Source of the DNA: Lachnospiraceae bacterium
GTDB taxonomy: Bacteria; Bacillota; Clostridia; Lachnospirales; Lachnospiraceae
Length of the DNA stretch: 43,216 bases
Assembly: GCA_013316825.1 (NCBI GenBank)
Contig: WSLY01000020.1
Location: 1 to 43,216, forward strand
Direction: 5' to 3'
This document shows, in pieces, positions 35,113 through 43,208 of this stretch (position 1 is the first letter of the stretch; every line of letters begins with the position of its first letter). The notes under the pieces are model-generated. The model did not search any database. It was not told where the DNA came from and saw only the letters and a program-made list of their open reading frames with translations. The translations under genes were made by a program, and so were the position numbers.

Positions 35113-35141
35113 TTGACGTTTGACGTTTGTTTGGTTACAAT
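35113..35141 (+). promoter_or_regulatory. Promoter of ssrA (tmRNA)
   Basis: TTGACG at 35113-35118 and TACAAT at 35136-35141 are separated by 17 bases. A second TTGACG copy at 35120-35125 is a direct repeat of the -35 region and could pair with TAATAT at 35144-35149. The first box begins directly behind the smpB stop codon. The precursor would have a leader of about 40 bases that is removed by processing. Confidence 0.65.
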
Positions 35142-35186
35142 AGTAATATAGTGATGGGTTTCAAAACCGGTCATGATAAAGAATAA

Positions 35187-35562
35187 GGGCTAGTCAAGGT
35201 TTCGACAGGGGTCTTGCAGCTGGAGAAGCTATCCGCAGGCGATGCGTCAAATCGCAAATTAAATATAAACGCTGAAGATAATTTAGCTCTCGCAGCCTAA
35301 GCTGTGAGCAATGCCGTTTTTTAACGGCTGTCCGCTCCGAAGCACCCCCACTTCGGAATACGGGCATCGACTATGGGGGAAACGGCATACGGTAAGCTTT
35401 GCCCGTATGGACGTATGATGAAGCTACCAAGCATAGCAGGGTGTCGGCTATCGGCTATGGGAGGGAACGCGCCGGATTAGGTCCGGCAAAAAACAACCGA
35501 CTATGATAGTAGAAGGACAGGGAATGGGCTTTTGGACACGGGTTCGACTCCCGTCTAGTCCA
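35187..35562 (+). ncRNA. ssrA: Transfer-messenger RNA
   Basis: The 5' end GGGCTAG pairs with CTAGTCC at 35555-35561 to make a 7-bp acceptor stem (one G-U). The T-arm GGTTCGACTCC is present near the 3' end and AAGGTTTCGACAGGGG near the 5' end. The tag frame ends with AEDNLALAA followed by a TAA at 35298-35300; the resume codon is not certain, as the frame is open for several codons before it. CCA is not encoded after the discriminator A at 35562. Between tag and 3' end the pseudoknot region is rich in complementary GC blocks. tmRNA rescues stalled ribosomes and tags the peptide for proteolysis, with SmpB encoded just upstream. Confidence 0.95.
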
Positions 35563-35565
35563 TGC

Positions 35566-35611
35566 AAGGAATGCTTGAAAATATAGTGTTTTCGGCATTC
35601 CTTTTCTTTAT
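35566..35611 (+). terminator. Rho-independent terminator after ssrA
   Basis: AAGGAATGC (35566-35574) pairs with GCATTCCTT (35595-35603), and an inner GAAAAT/GTTTTC region extends the stem. A TTTTCTTT run follows. Confidence 0.85.
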
Positions 35612-35688
35612 GCAAGACAAAAATTGTGATGGGGGAGATAGTATAGGGAATTGCTGTTTCATTATGCGGAATTGAGCAGATAAAGAAT

Positions 35689-35778
35689 ATGGAGTTAAGG
35701 GCATTAAAATATTTCTACTATATTGCACGGACATTTCAATGGAGAAGAAATTGTGAAACAGGGAATGAAAGAAAATAA
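35689..35778 (+). pseudogene. Remnant resembling the N-terminus of a LysR-type regulator
   Basis: An ATG at 35689 opens a 29-codon frame beginning MELRALKYFYYIAR. This closely resembles the first residues of many clostridial LysR-type regulators (MELRxLKYFxxVAR). The match stops after about 14-17 residues, before the recognition helix of the winged-helix domain, and the frame ends at a TAA at 35776-35778. No ribosome binding site is evident. It is best read as the left-over start of a deleted gene between ssrA and rtcB. The match is short and chance similarity cannot be excluded. The rest of 35612-35802 is AT-rich and holds nothing else I could recognise. Confidence 0.4.
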
Positions 35779-35802
35779 GACAATCATTTGAACGGAGGAT
35801 TT

Positions 35803-37008
35803 ATGATAGAACTAAGAGGCAAATATAACGAAGCAAAGATATTTACCGACGTTGTAGACGAAGCATCTATTTCACAGGTGCTTCTTTTATTAAATCAGGA
35901 ATTTGTATCTGGGAGTAAGATAAGATTGATGCCCGATATTCATGCAGGAGCTGGTTGCACAGTAGGAACTACAATGACGATTGCGGACAAGATTGTTCCC
36001 AATTTAGTAGGAGTAGATATTGGATGCGGAATGGAAACCATTAAAATCAAAGAATCCAATATAGAATTGCAAAAGTTGGATAAGATGATTTACGAGAAAA
36101 TTCCATCTGGATTTCGTGTGCGGGAGAAAACACATAGATATTTTGACGAAATCAATTTGGAAGATTTATTTTGCTATAAATATATAGACCCGAGAAGGGC
36201 AGAGAAAAGTATGGGAACCTTAGGAGGCGGAAATCACTTTATCGAGGCAAATAAAGATACGGAAGGAAATATCTTTATTGTGATTCATTCTGGCAGCAGG
36301 CATTTGGGATTAGAGGTGGCGAATTACTATCAGGAAGAAGGATATAGGTCATTGAACGGCTCTGCAAAGAAGGACATTGAGAACTTAATTGCGGATTTAA
36401 AAGCGCAGAGCAGGGAAGGAGAGATTCAGAAAAGCATCGCTGCATTGAAAAATACGAAGAGAACTAATATACCCAGACAGCTGGCATATATATCAGGAGA
36501 ATTATTTGAGCAATATATTCATGACATGAAGATTGTTCAAAGATATGCCGCACGAAACAGGCAGGCAATGATGGATGAAATCATAAAGGGAATGAAAATA
36601 CATGTGACAGAGCAATTTACAACCATTCATAATTATATTGATACAAAAGCTATGATTTTAAGAAAGGGAGCCGTATCCGCCAGAGAAGGGGAAAAGCTGC
36701 TTATTCCCATTAATATGCGAGACGGTTCATTGATTTGTATGGGAAAGGGAAATGATGATTGGAATCAGTCGGCGCCGCATGGCGCAGGACGATTGATGAG
36801 CCGTTCTGTGGCGAAGGAATCCTTTACTGTGTCAGAATTTAAGCGTCAGATGGATGGTATTTATACAACATCAGTCAATAAAGACACCTTGGATGAGTGC
36901 CCAATGGCATATAAGGGCATGGATGATATCGTAAATTATATTGGTGACACAGTCGATGTTGTTCAAGTGATAAAGCCGATATATAATTTCAAAGCCGGCG
37001 GCGATTAA
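35803..37008 (+). CDS. rtcB: RNA-splicing ligase RtcB family protein
   Basis: A 401-residue member of the RtcB family, which joins RNA 2',3'-cyclic phosphate or 3'-phosphate ends to 5'-OH ends with GTP and Mn. Motifs in order are MPDIHAGAGCTVGTTMTI, LVGVDIGCGM with metal ligand Cys75, LGGGNHFIE, the IVIHSGSRHLG motif, and QSAPHGAGRLMSRS, in which His326 would be the guanylated residue. The ATG at 35803 follows CGGAGGA. At about 400 residues it is of the shorter bacterial type. It is markedly richer in A and T than the genes around it. It stands alone between ssrA and a separate promoter. Its targets are unknown; damaged tRNA or rRNA is the usual proposal. Confidence 0.92.
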   Translation: MIELRGKYNEAKIFTDVVDEASISQVLLLLNQEFVSGSKIRLMPDIHAGAGCTVGTTMTIADKIVPNLVGVDIGCGMETIKIKESNIELQKLDKMIYEKIPSGFRVREKTHRYFDEINLEDLFCYKYIDPRRAEKSMGTLGGGNHFIEANKDTEGNIFIVIHSGSRHLGLEVANYYQEEGYRSLNGSAKKDIENLIADLKAQSREGEIQKSIAALKNTKRTNIPRQLAYISGELFEQYIHDMKIVQRYAARNRQAMMDEIIKGMKIHVTEQFTTIHNYIDTKAMILRKGAVSAREGEKLLIPINMRDGSLICMGKGNDDWNQSAPHGAGRLMSRSVAKESFTVSEFKRQMDGIYTTSVNKDTLDECPMAYKGMDDIVNYIGDTVDVVQVIKPIYNFKAGGD

Positions 37009-37050
37009 AGTAATAAAAGAGCGAATAGATACCATATGCATTGTAAAATG

Positions 37051-37079
37051 TTGATAGAATGCCAAAACGGTGATATACT
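37051..37079 (+). promoter_or_regulatory. Sigma-A-type promoter upstream of the one-TM protein gene
   Basis: TTGATA at 37051-37056 and TATACT at 37074-37079 are separated by 17 bases. The ATG of the next gene is 66 bases past the -10 box. Confidence 0.65.
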
Positions 37080-37145
37080 TTTTACAAAATATTACTGGAA
37101 ATTGTCGATTGCCGTGTCGTTTGTGCGGCGGAATGAGAGAAAGAT

Positions 37146-37706
37146 ATGGATTACGAGCAGACAGAAAGAATGGTGGAAGGCTATCTCTTTATGAATGAAG
37201 AGGACGCAGAGCTGGCGAGACAGGAAAAGAAGAAAATAGAGTATTTAAAACAGCATATCAATTACAGTTCTACGGAAGGTGTGCTGCGCATCTATAAAAA
37301 AGCGCTTGCAGAACGCATATTTAAGACGCCGGTAGGACATGATTTTTTAAAAGCAATGCGGGAGCAGCTTTTGCAGAGCGGCCAACTAAAAGAAGAGGAG
37401 GTGCCGCCTGTGGTGCTGTTTACTACCTATAACCTGCGGATGCGCCAAAGTTATACACCCGCAAGACAGCATGTCAAAGGGAAGGAGGAGAAAAAGCCGC
37501 ATTGGCAGGTGATTTCTCTTATAGCGAACCTGATTTTGGCATTGGCGGTTGTCAGCATGTTTATGATTACTTTAAAAAGTGATAATCCGAATATTTTAAA
37601 TTACGAGAAAAATTTGGTAAACCGTTATGCGGCATGGGAACAGGAGCTGCGCGAGAGGGAGCAGGTAGTCAGAGAGAAAGAAAGAGAACTAAATATTGGA
37701 AATCAG
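37146..37706 (+). CDS. Hypothetical protein with one membrane segment and C-terminal coiled coil
   Basis: A 187-residue protein I do not recognise. Residues 1-110 are charged and probably cytoplasmic, with several Glu/Lys-rich helices. A hydrophobic segment at about 125-144 (VISLIANLILALAVVSMFMITL) is a likely membrane anchor. The last 40 residues are a Glu/Arg-rich coiled coil. No signal peptide or catalytic motif is visible. The gene lies directly upstream of a response regulator and sensor kinase in the same orientation, behind its own promoter. It might be a target or an accessory of that system, but nothing in the sequence shows this. The ATG at 37146 has only a weak GAGAGAAAG site. The TAG stop is at about 37707-37709. 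Confidence 0.7.
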
Positions 37707-37721
37707 TAGCCGTTTCACAAA

Positions 37722-37750
37722 TTGTACATATTTTTGTGGTACTGTAAATA
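37722..37750 (+). promoter_or_regulatory. Possible promoter of the two-component operon
   Basis: TTGTAC at 37722-37727 and TAAATA at 37745-37750 are separated by 17 bases in the gap before the response regulator gene. The -10 box is a poor match, so this is tentative. Confidence 0.4.
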
Positions 37751-37790
37751 AAACGGTGCAGTTTTGCAGCCACAGAAAGGATGGGCGGCT

Positions 37791-38471
37791 ATGGACAAGC
37801 GGAAAGTACTGGTAGTGGATGACGAAAGCAGGATGCGCAAGCTGGTAAAGGATTTCCTGTTAAAAAGCAATTATGATGTGATAGAAGCAGAGGACGGAAT
37901 ACAGGCGGTGGATATATTTTTAGCGCAGAAGGATATTGCGCTGATTGTATTAGATGTTATGATGCCTAAAATGGATGGTTTTCAGGTATGCAGGGAAATC
38001 AGAGAATATTCCAAAGTGCCAATTATTATGTTGACGGCAAAAGGAGATGAGAGAGATGAGCTTCAGGGATTTGAGCTTGGCGTAGATGAGTATATCAGCA
38101 AACCCTTCAGCCCCAAAATTCTTGTGGCGCGCATCGAGGCGATTTTGAGAAGAACCAGTCAGGATCCACATGACAAAATCATGAAGGTGGGGGGGATTGA
38201 AGTCAATAAAGATGCGCATATGGTAAAAATTGACGGCAGAGATATTGAGTTGAGCTATAAAGAGTTTGAGCTGCTCACTTATTTTATGGAAAATAAGGGC
38301 ATTGCTTTGTCACGGGAAAAGATTCTCAATCATGTATGGAATTATGATTATTTTGGTGATGCAAGGACGATAGACACCCATGTCAAAAAGCTCCGCAGCA
38401 AGATGGGAGAAAAGGGTGAAATGATAAAAACTATCTGGGGCATGGGCTATAAATTGGAAGAAGACAGGTAA
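37791..38471 (+). CDS. OmpR/PhoB-family response regulator
   Basis: A 226-residue DNA-binding response regulator. The receiver domain (about 1-118) has the acidic pair Asp10-Asp11, the phosphorylated Asp55 in LIVLDVMMPKMDGF, Thr83 in MLTAKGD and the Lys in YISKPFSP. The C-terminal winged helix (about 130-225) has IELSYKEFELLTYFMENKGIALSREKILNHVWNYDYFGDARTIDTHVKKLRSKMG and ends in WGMGYKLEE. The ATG at 37791 follows AAAGG. The last codons and the stop lie inside the first unit of a 54-bp tandem repeat, so the C-terminus may have been altered by that event. The sensor kinase gene follows. The signal and target genes are unknown. Confidence 0.93.
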   Translation: MDKRKVLVVDDESRMRKLVKDFLLKSNYDVIEAEDGIQAVDIFLAQKDIALIVLDVMMPKMDGFQVCREIREYSKVPIIMLTAKGDERDELQGFELGVDEYISKPFSPKILVARIEAILRRTSQDPHDKIMKVGGIEVNKDAHMVKIDGRDIELSYKEFELLTYFMENKGIALSREKILNHVWNYDYFGDARTIDTHVKKLRSKMGEKGEMIKTIWGMGYKLEEDR

Positions 38472-38571
38472 TGGCAGGCCCATGCCCCATGGGCATTGGG
38501 CTATAAATTGGAAGAAGACAGGTAATGGCAGGCCCATGCCCCATGGGCATTGGGCTATAAACTGGAAGAAG
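38444..38571 (+). repeat. 54-bp tandem duplication at the end of the response regulator gene
   Basis: Two identical 54-base units lie at 38444-38497 and 38498-38551, followed by a third partial copy of about 20 bases (38552-38571, one mismatch). Each full unit holds the last response-regulator codons, a TAA stop and a GCCCATG-CCC-CATGGGC hairpin (38478-38494 and 38532-38548). The unit length is a multiple of three. Identical copies point to recent duplication. The result is a 118-base spacer between the two genes of the system, where direct coupling would be normal. Confidence 0.95.
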
Positions 38572-38589
38572 TGATTGAAAGGCATATCT

Positions 38590-40062
38590 ATGAAGCATTC
38601 CATAAAAAGGCAGTTTGCTGCAACTTTTACGGCGCTGATGGCTGCCACTCTGTTTATCTGCTGGGTTATCAACCATACCTTTCTGCCCCGTTATTATGAG
38701 GAAAACAGGGAAAAGGACATAATGGACACATATAACATTTTAAATGATGCGGCTGCCAATGCGGAACTGACGTCGGAAGATTTTCAGATAGCGCTTGAAA
38801 AAATTTCGGGCAGATACAATATTATGGGCGTTATTCAGGATGTCAGTGGGGTTATTATCGGAACCTTCGGAAATGATGTGGAGATGCTGCAGGGACTTTT
38901 GTGGGACAGGCTGTATGTGCCCGTTCAGAATCCCCAGATTTTAAGACAGAGCGAATATTATACCATACAGCGGATGACAGATTCCAAAACGCGTACCGAA
39001 TACATGGAAATGGTCGGCTGGCTGTGCGGCGGACAGGTAATTTATATGCGGACGCCTCTTGAAAATATCAGGGAGAGCGCGGCAATCGCGAACCGCTTTT
39101 TGCTTTATGTCGGTCTTGCGGGGATTGCTGTGAGCAGTATTGTTATTTGGTTTGTTTCCAGAAAAATAACAGAGCCGATTCTGGAACTGGCACACATATC
39201 CCAGCGGATGACAAGGCTTGACTTTGAAGCCCAATATACCGGCAGGGCCCAAAATGAAATTTCTCTTTTGGGAGACAATATTAATGTGTTGTCAAAGACG
39301 CTTTATCAGACCATAAAAGAACTAAAAACGGCAAACAATGAGCTGCAAAAGGATATTGAAAAGAAAAATCGTACAGATGAAATGCGGAAGGAATTTTTGT
39401 CCAATGTGTCCCACGAGCTCAAAACGCCGATTGCACTGATACAAGGGTATGCAGAGGGTTTGAAGGAGGGCATCAACGATGATGCAGAGAGCAGGGCTTT
39501 TTACTGTGACGTAATTATGGACGAAGCTGCCAAGATGAATCATATGGTGAAAGAGTTGATGACGCTGAATCAACTGGAATTCGGATATGACGTGGTGAGT
39601 ATGGAGCGGTTTGACATTGTGCTGTTGATTCGCAATTATATGCAGTCGGCGGGAATTCTGACTAAGCAGAATGATATACAGGTACGTATGACGGAGGAGG
39701 CGCCTCTCTATGTATGGGGAGACGAGTTTAAGACGGAGGAGGTTTTTGCCAATTATTTTTCCAATGCGGTAAATCACTGCGCAGGAGAGCGCGTCATTGA
39801 AGTGAACCTGAAACAGTCGGGTAATATCGTCAGGGTAGAGGTGTTTAATACCGGAGAGAGGATACCGGAGGAGTGTATGCCGCATTTGTGGGAAAAGTTT
39901 TATAAGGTTGATAAGGCCAGAACCAGAGAATATGGAGGGAGCGGCGTCGGGCTTTCTATTGTAAAAGCAATTATGGAATCCATGAATCAGAAATACGGCG
40001 TGAGAAATGAAGAGGACGGCGTTACATTTTGGTTTGCGCTTGAGATGGTTGGAAAAGAATAA
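38590..40062 (+). CDS. Sensor histidine kinase
   Basis: A 490-residue membrane kinase. The first membrane segment is at about residues 9-30 and the second at about 170-194, enclosing an extracytoplasmic sensor of some 140 residues that I do not recognise. A HAMP linker (about 195-245; SRKITEPILELAHISQRM) and a dimerisation domain follow, with phosphorylated His275 in SNVSHELKTPIALIQGYAEGL. The ATPase domain has the N-box YFSNAVNHC, the F-box LWEKFYKVDKAR and the G-box GGSGVGLSIVK. The ATG at 38590 follows GAAAGG. It pairs with the response regulator just upstream. It ends 10 bases before hflX. Confidence 0.93.
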   Translation: MKHSIKRQFAATFTALMAATLFICWVINHTFLPRYYEENREKDIMDTYNILNDAAANAELTSEDFQIALEKISGRYNIMGVIQDVSGVIIGTFGNDVEMLQGLLWDRLYVPVQNPQILRQSEYYTIQRMTDSKTRTEYMEMVGWLCGGQVIYMRTPLENIRESAAIANRFLLYVGLAGIAVSSIVIWFVSRKITEPILELAHISQRMTRLDFEAQYTGRAQNEISLLGDNINVLSKTLYQTIKELKTANNELQKDIEKKNRTDEMRKEFLSNVSHELKTPIALIQGYAEGLKEGINDDAESRAFYCDVIMDEAAKMNHMVKELMTLNQLEFGYDVVSMERFDIVLLIRNYMQSAGILTKQNDIQVRMTEEAPLYVWGDEFKTEEVFANYFSNAVNHCAGERVIEVNLKQSGNIVRVEVFNTGERIPEECMPHLWEKFYKVDKARTREYGGSGVGLSIVKAIMESMNQKYGVRNEEDGVTFWFALEMVGKE

Positions 40063-40072
40063 CAGGGAAAGC

Positions 40073-41392
40073 ATGAGGGAGGATTTGATTTTGGAAGAAA
40101 ATAAAAAAGAAAAGGTGTTGCTTGTGGGTGTCAACACCGGCAGTGAAGATGATTTTGCACAGTCCATGCAAGAGCTTGGGAGTTTGGCAGAAGCATGTAA
40201 TATGGAAGTGACAGGGATTATGACGCAAAATCTTGAGACAGTCAATAAGGCATTATACATTGGATCGGGAAAAGTGGAGGAGGTGCGCTCCTTTGCGGCG
40301 GAATGTGAGGCAGAGCTGGTGATTTTTGAGGATACGCTGAGCCCGTCGCAGCTAAAAAATCTGGAAGAGGCGTTAAAGCTTCCTGTGATGGACAGAACCA
40401 ATCTGATATTGGATATTTTTGCAATCAGGGCAAAGTCGCGGGAGGCAAAGCTGCAGGTAGAAGTGGCGAGATTGAAATATCTTTTGCCCCGGCTTGTGGG
40501 TATGCATGCCGCATTGAGCAGACAGGGCGGCGCAAGCGGCAGCATGAGTAGTAAGGGTGCAGGAGAAAAAAAGCTGGAGCTTGACAGAAGAAAAATAGAG
40601 CACAGAATTTCAGAGTTGGAGCAGGAGCTCAAGGAGATATCCGGGGAGCGGGAGACGCAGCGCAAAAAGAGAGTGCGCTCTAAGGTGCCTCAGGTGGCGC
40701 TTGTCGGTTACACCAATGCGGGCAAGTCAACCCTGTTAAACGCTATGGTAGACGCGTATGTGAAAGACGAGAACAAACGTGTTTTTGAAGAGGATATGCT
40801 GTTTGCCACTCTGGAAACCGCAGTCCGCAGAATTGAAAATGAGCGGAAGAAGCCTTTTTTTCTAGCAGATACGGTTGGGTTCATCAATAAGCTGCCGCAT
40901 GGACTTATTAAAGCGTTTCGCTCTACCTTGGAGGAAGTAAAAAATGCAGATTTACTTCTGCATGTGGTTGACTATGCAGATGAAAATCATAAAACGCATA
41001 TAGAAGTGACAAAAGAGACGTTAAAGGAACTGGGGGCGGGAGATATTCCGGTTATTTATGTGTATAACAAGGCGGACTTGTGCATGGAAAATCTGCCGCA
41101 GGTAAAAGAAAACCGGATTTACATGTCTGCCAAAGGCGGTGAGGGCATGGAAGCGCTTTTTGAAATGATTGTGCGCAGCCTGTATGCGGAAAACCAAAAA
41201 ACCGCTTTCTTGATTCCTTATGACAAAGGTCAGATTGTTTCCTACTTGTGCGAGAATACGGAAGTAATTGCGCAAAGTTATGAGGAAAACGGCGTATATC
41301 TGATGACAGATTGTCCCAAAGCAGATATGGCAAGATATCAGGCATATATTGTGGAACAGGAAAGCGGAAGGACAGGAGAGGTAAATGGATAA
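40073..41392 (+). CDS. hflX: GTPase HflX
   Basis: A 439-residue ribosome-binding GTPase that splits stalled or heat-damaged ribosomes. The N-terminal HflX domain (about 1-190) has ALYIGSGKVEEV and FEDTLSPSQLKNLEEAL, with RTNLILDIFAIRAKSREAKLQVEVARLKYLLPRL and the Gly-rich loop. The G domain has G1 GYTNAGKS at residues 212-219, G3 DTVGF and G4 NKAD. LPHGLIKAFRSTLEEV is the family marker after G3. The ATG at 40073 follows AACAGGGAAAGC. The gene overlaps the next by 8 bases. With tmRNA, RNase R and RtcB it is another RNA or ribosome quality-control gene in this stretch, although the sites are several kilobases apart. Confidence 0.95.
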   Translation: MREDLILEENKKEKVLLVGVNTGSEDDFAQSMQELGSLAEACNMEVTGIMTQNLETVNKALYIGSGKVEEVRSFAAECEAELVIFEDTLSPSQLKNLEEALKLPVMDRTNLILDIFAIRAKSREAKLQVEVARLKYLLPRLVGMHAALSRQGGASGSMSSKGAGEKKLELDRRKIEHRISELEQELKEISGERETQRKKRVRSKVPQVALVGYTNAGKSTLLNAMVDAYVKDENKRVFEEDMLFATLETAVRRIENERKKPFFLADTVGFINKLPHGLIKAFRSTLEEVKNADLLLHVVDYADENHKTHIEVTKETLKELGAGDIPVIYVYNKADLCMENLPQVKENRIYMSAKGGEGMEALFEMIVRSLYAENQKTAFLIPYDKGQIVSYLCENTEVIAQSYEENGVYLMTDCPKADMARYQAYIVEQESGRTGEVNG

Positions 41393-43208
41393 CAAAAGAA
41401 CGCAGCTGGCGCGCAATATTGAAGCATTGTGTGCCGGCTCTCGGGATGAGAATTATACAAAATATCTGGAAATGCTGTTGTTACAGCTTCGGCAGGGACG
41501 GATAACGGAGGCATACGCAGCTTTTGAACTGAATCGTACCTACCTGCTTTACCAACAGCGCATGGGTATGTTACAGCCGCAGAATGTACAGCAGCCGTTA
41601 CAATATGTGCCGGCGCAAAACATGCAAAACATACAACAGTTCACGCAGCATGTGCCGGCGCAACAGTACATACAACATTCCACGCAGCAGTATATACAAC
41701 AGCCTATGCAGTATGTGCCGCCGCAAAACATACAACAGTCCATGCAATATGTACCGCAGCAGCAGTATGTGCCGCCACAGTACGTACCGCAGCCGCAACA
41801 GCCGTCAACGAAAGGGCAAAGAAAAAATATGGAGTTTGCGGTGGGCGCAGGTGTTTTGAGCGTAGTGGGAATTTTGTTTGTACTGACGGCGTTTGTGCTG
41901 CTCAGTATTCATTATATGAATGGTATGCTCAAGGGGATATGCCTGTATGTGATAGCTGCTGCAGTGTTGCTTTTTTCGGAGCTTTATCTGGAGAGGAAGA
42001 AGCCCAAATTTGCAGACGGCCTCACGGGATTGGGTATTTGCAGCCTTTACTTGTTCACAATGATGAATTATTTCTACTTTCAAAATTTTAATGTCTGGAT
42101 AGCGGTAGGCGTTTTGGTTTTTATTTCTGTGTTAGCAATGCTGCTTGGCAGAAAAAGAAATTTGGGAATTTTCAAGATACTCGGTCTTACAGGCTGCTAT
42201 GTCTGTATTTTTCCAATCAGCGCCGTTCTCTTGAAAGGGCAGGGAAATGCACAGGCAATACATTTTGTGGTTATCGCGCTTGTGATATTACTCGTCAATT
42301 TGATAACTGTTTTTTTGCCGGTAAAGAAAAGCCTTGTTATGATGAATCGGTTTCACCTGATAGCCAATGCGGTGTTTTCCGTGGCTTTTATCAATCTGTG
42401 TTGTCGGCATTTGGAGCGGTTTTCTTATTTGCTGTTTTTTCTGGCTGCCATTGTTTTTGTGCAGGGAATTCTTTTTTATCAGCTTGAAAAGCCTTATTTT
42501 GATAGCGGAAAGCACAAAGGTAAGGCTGGAAATGTGGCGATTTATACGGTGACTGCAAGTTTGCTGCTTTTGCATTTTGTAATTCTCTCGCCAATTGTCG
42601 TGTGGGATGGATTGGCACTGCACTTTCATGCGGCTTCTGGTATACTTTTGGCAGTATGCGCCGTGTTGTTTCTTCTATTTAAAAAGAGTTCTTTAAAATG
42701 GATACAATACTGGTTGCTTTGCCCGACTATGTTACTTGCTTATAATCTGAGGGCTGCCGGTGACGGATGGTTTGGAATTTTTCAGCATGAAAAAAGTATG
42801 CGGTGGTGGGGGCTGGGGGTGACGCTTGCGATATTTGCCACATCAAAACTGCTGTCACGTCAAAAAATTCTCAGGGTGAGTGAATTGTGCATCACGATTT
42901 TTGCAGCAATGCAGGCAGTTATGGCGTTTATAAATTATGAAACGCTGTGTTATGTCTCGGCTTTATATCCCGAAAAAGAGGCAGATATGGCAGGAAGCTT
43001 TCTTTGCGGGCTTTGCATTCTGGGCGCTTTTCTGCTGTCGCTGGCAGCATTGTATGAATGGAAAGCCCTGTATGAAGAAATGATAATATGCGTATTTGGG
43101 GCATTTATACTGATACTGTTCAGGAATGCACTTACACCGGCTGTCCTGATGTGCCTCTGTCATTGGCGGCAGTGTTGCTCCACAACCTGTAAATACTATC
43201 AGACATAA
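41385..43208 (+). CDS. DUF2339-like polytopic membrane protein with Gln/Pro-rich linker
   Basis: A 607-residue open frame overlapping the end of hflX by 8 bases. Residues 1-60 are a soluble helical region. Residues about 60-148 are a low-complexity linker with repeated QYVPxQ, QQYVPP and NIQQ blocks. From about residue 155 there are some 13-14 membrane segments, with the first pair resembling DUF2339 proteins (GILFVLTAFVLLSI then YVIAAAVLLFSELYLERKK). Function is unknown. The last 20 residues (CLCHWRQCCSTTCKYYQT) are unlike the rest; another frame at 43152-43196 reads as a hydrophobic helix, so a frameshift or truncation near 43150 is possible. The frame ends 8 bases before the window edge. 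Confidence 0.7.
   Translation: MDNKRTQLARNIEALCAGSRDENYTKYLEMLLLQLRQGRITEAYAAFELNRTYLLYQQRMGMLQPQNVQQPLQYVPAQNMQNIQQFTQHVPAQQYIQHSTQQYIQQPMQYVPPQNIQQSMQYVPQQQYVPPQYVPQPQQPSTKGQRKNMEFAVGAGVLSVVGILFVLTAFVLLSIHYMNGMLKGICLYVIAAAVLLFSELYLERKKPKFADGLTGLGICSLYLFTMMNYFYFQNFNVWIAVGVLVFISVLAMLLGRKRNLGIFKILGLTGCYVCIFPISAVLLKGQGNAQAIHFVVIALVILLVNLITVFLPVKKSLVMMNRFHLIANAVFSVAFINLCCRHLERFSYLLFFLAAIVFVQGILFYQLEKPYFDSGKHKGKAGNVAIYTVTASLLLLHFVILSPIVVWDGLALHFHAASGILLAVCAVLFLLFKKSSLKWIQYWLLCPTMLLAYNLRAAGDGWFGIFQHEKSMRWWGLGVTLAIFATSKLLSRQKILRVSELCITIFAAMQAVMAFINYETLCYVSALYPEKEADMAGSFLCGLCILGAFLLSLAALYEWKALYEEMIICVFGAFILILFRNALTPAVLMCLCHWRQCCSTTCKYYQT

Noticed and set aside
38444..38571. Tandem repeat considered as a CRISPR array
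   Set aside because: The units are contiguous 54-base duplicates with no unique spacers and no cas genes nearby; it is a simple tandem duplication.
39322..40665. 447-residue open frame on the minus strand
   Set aside because: It is antisense to the sensor kinase and hflX, both of which are clear. Its residues show no family match.
41549..41743. Minus-strand frame encoding an extremely Cys-rich 64-residue protein
   Set aside because: It is the reverse reading of the Gln/Pro-rich repeat linker in the membrane protein gene; the many Cys codons simply mirror that repeat. No ribosome binding site or independent conservation is visible.
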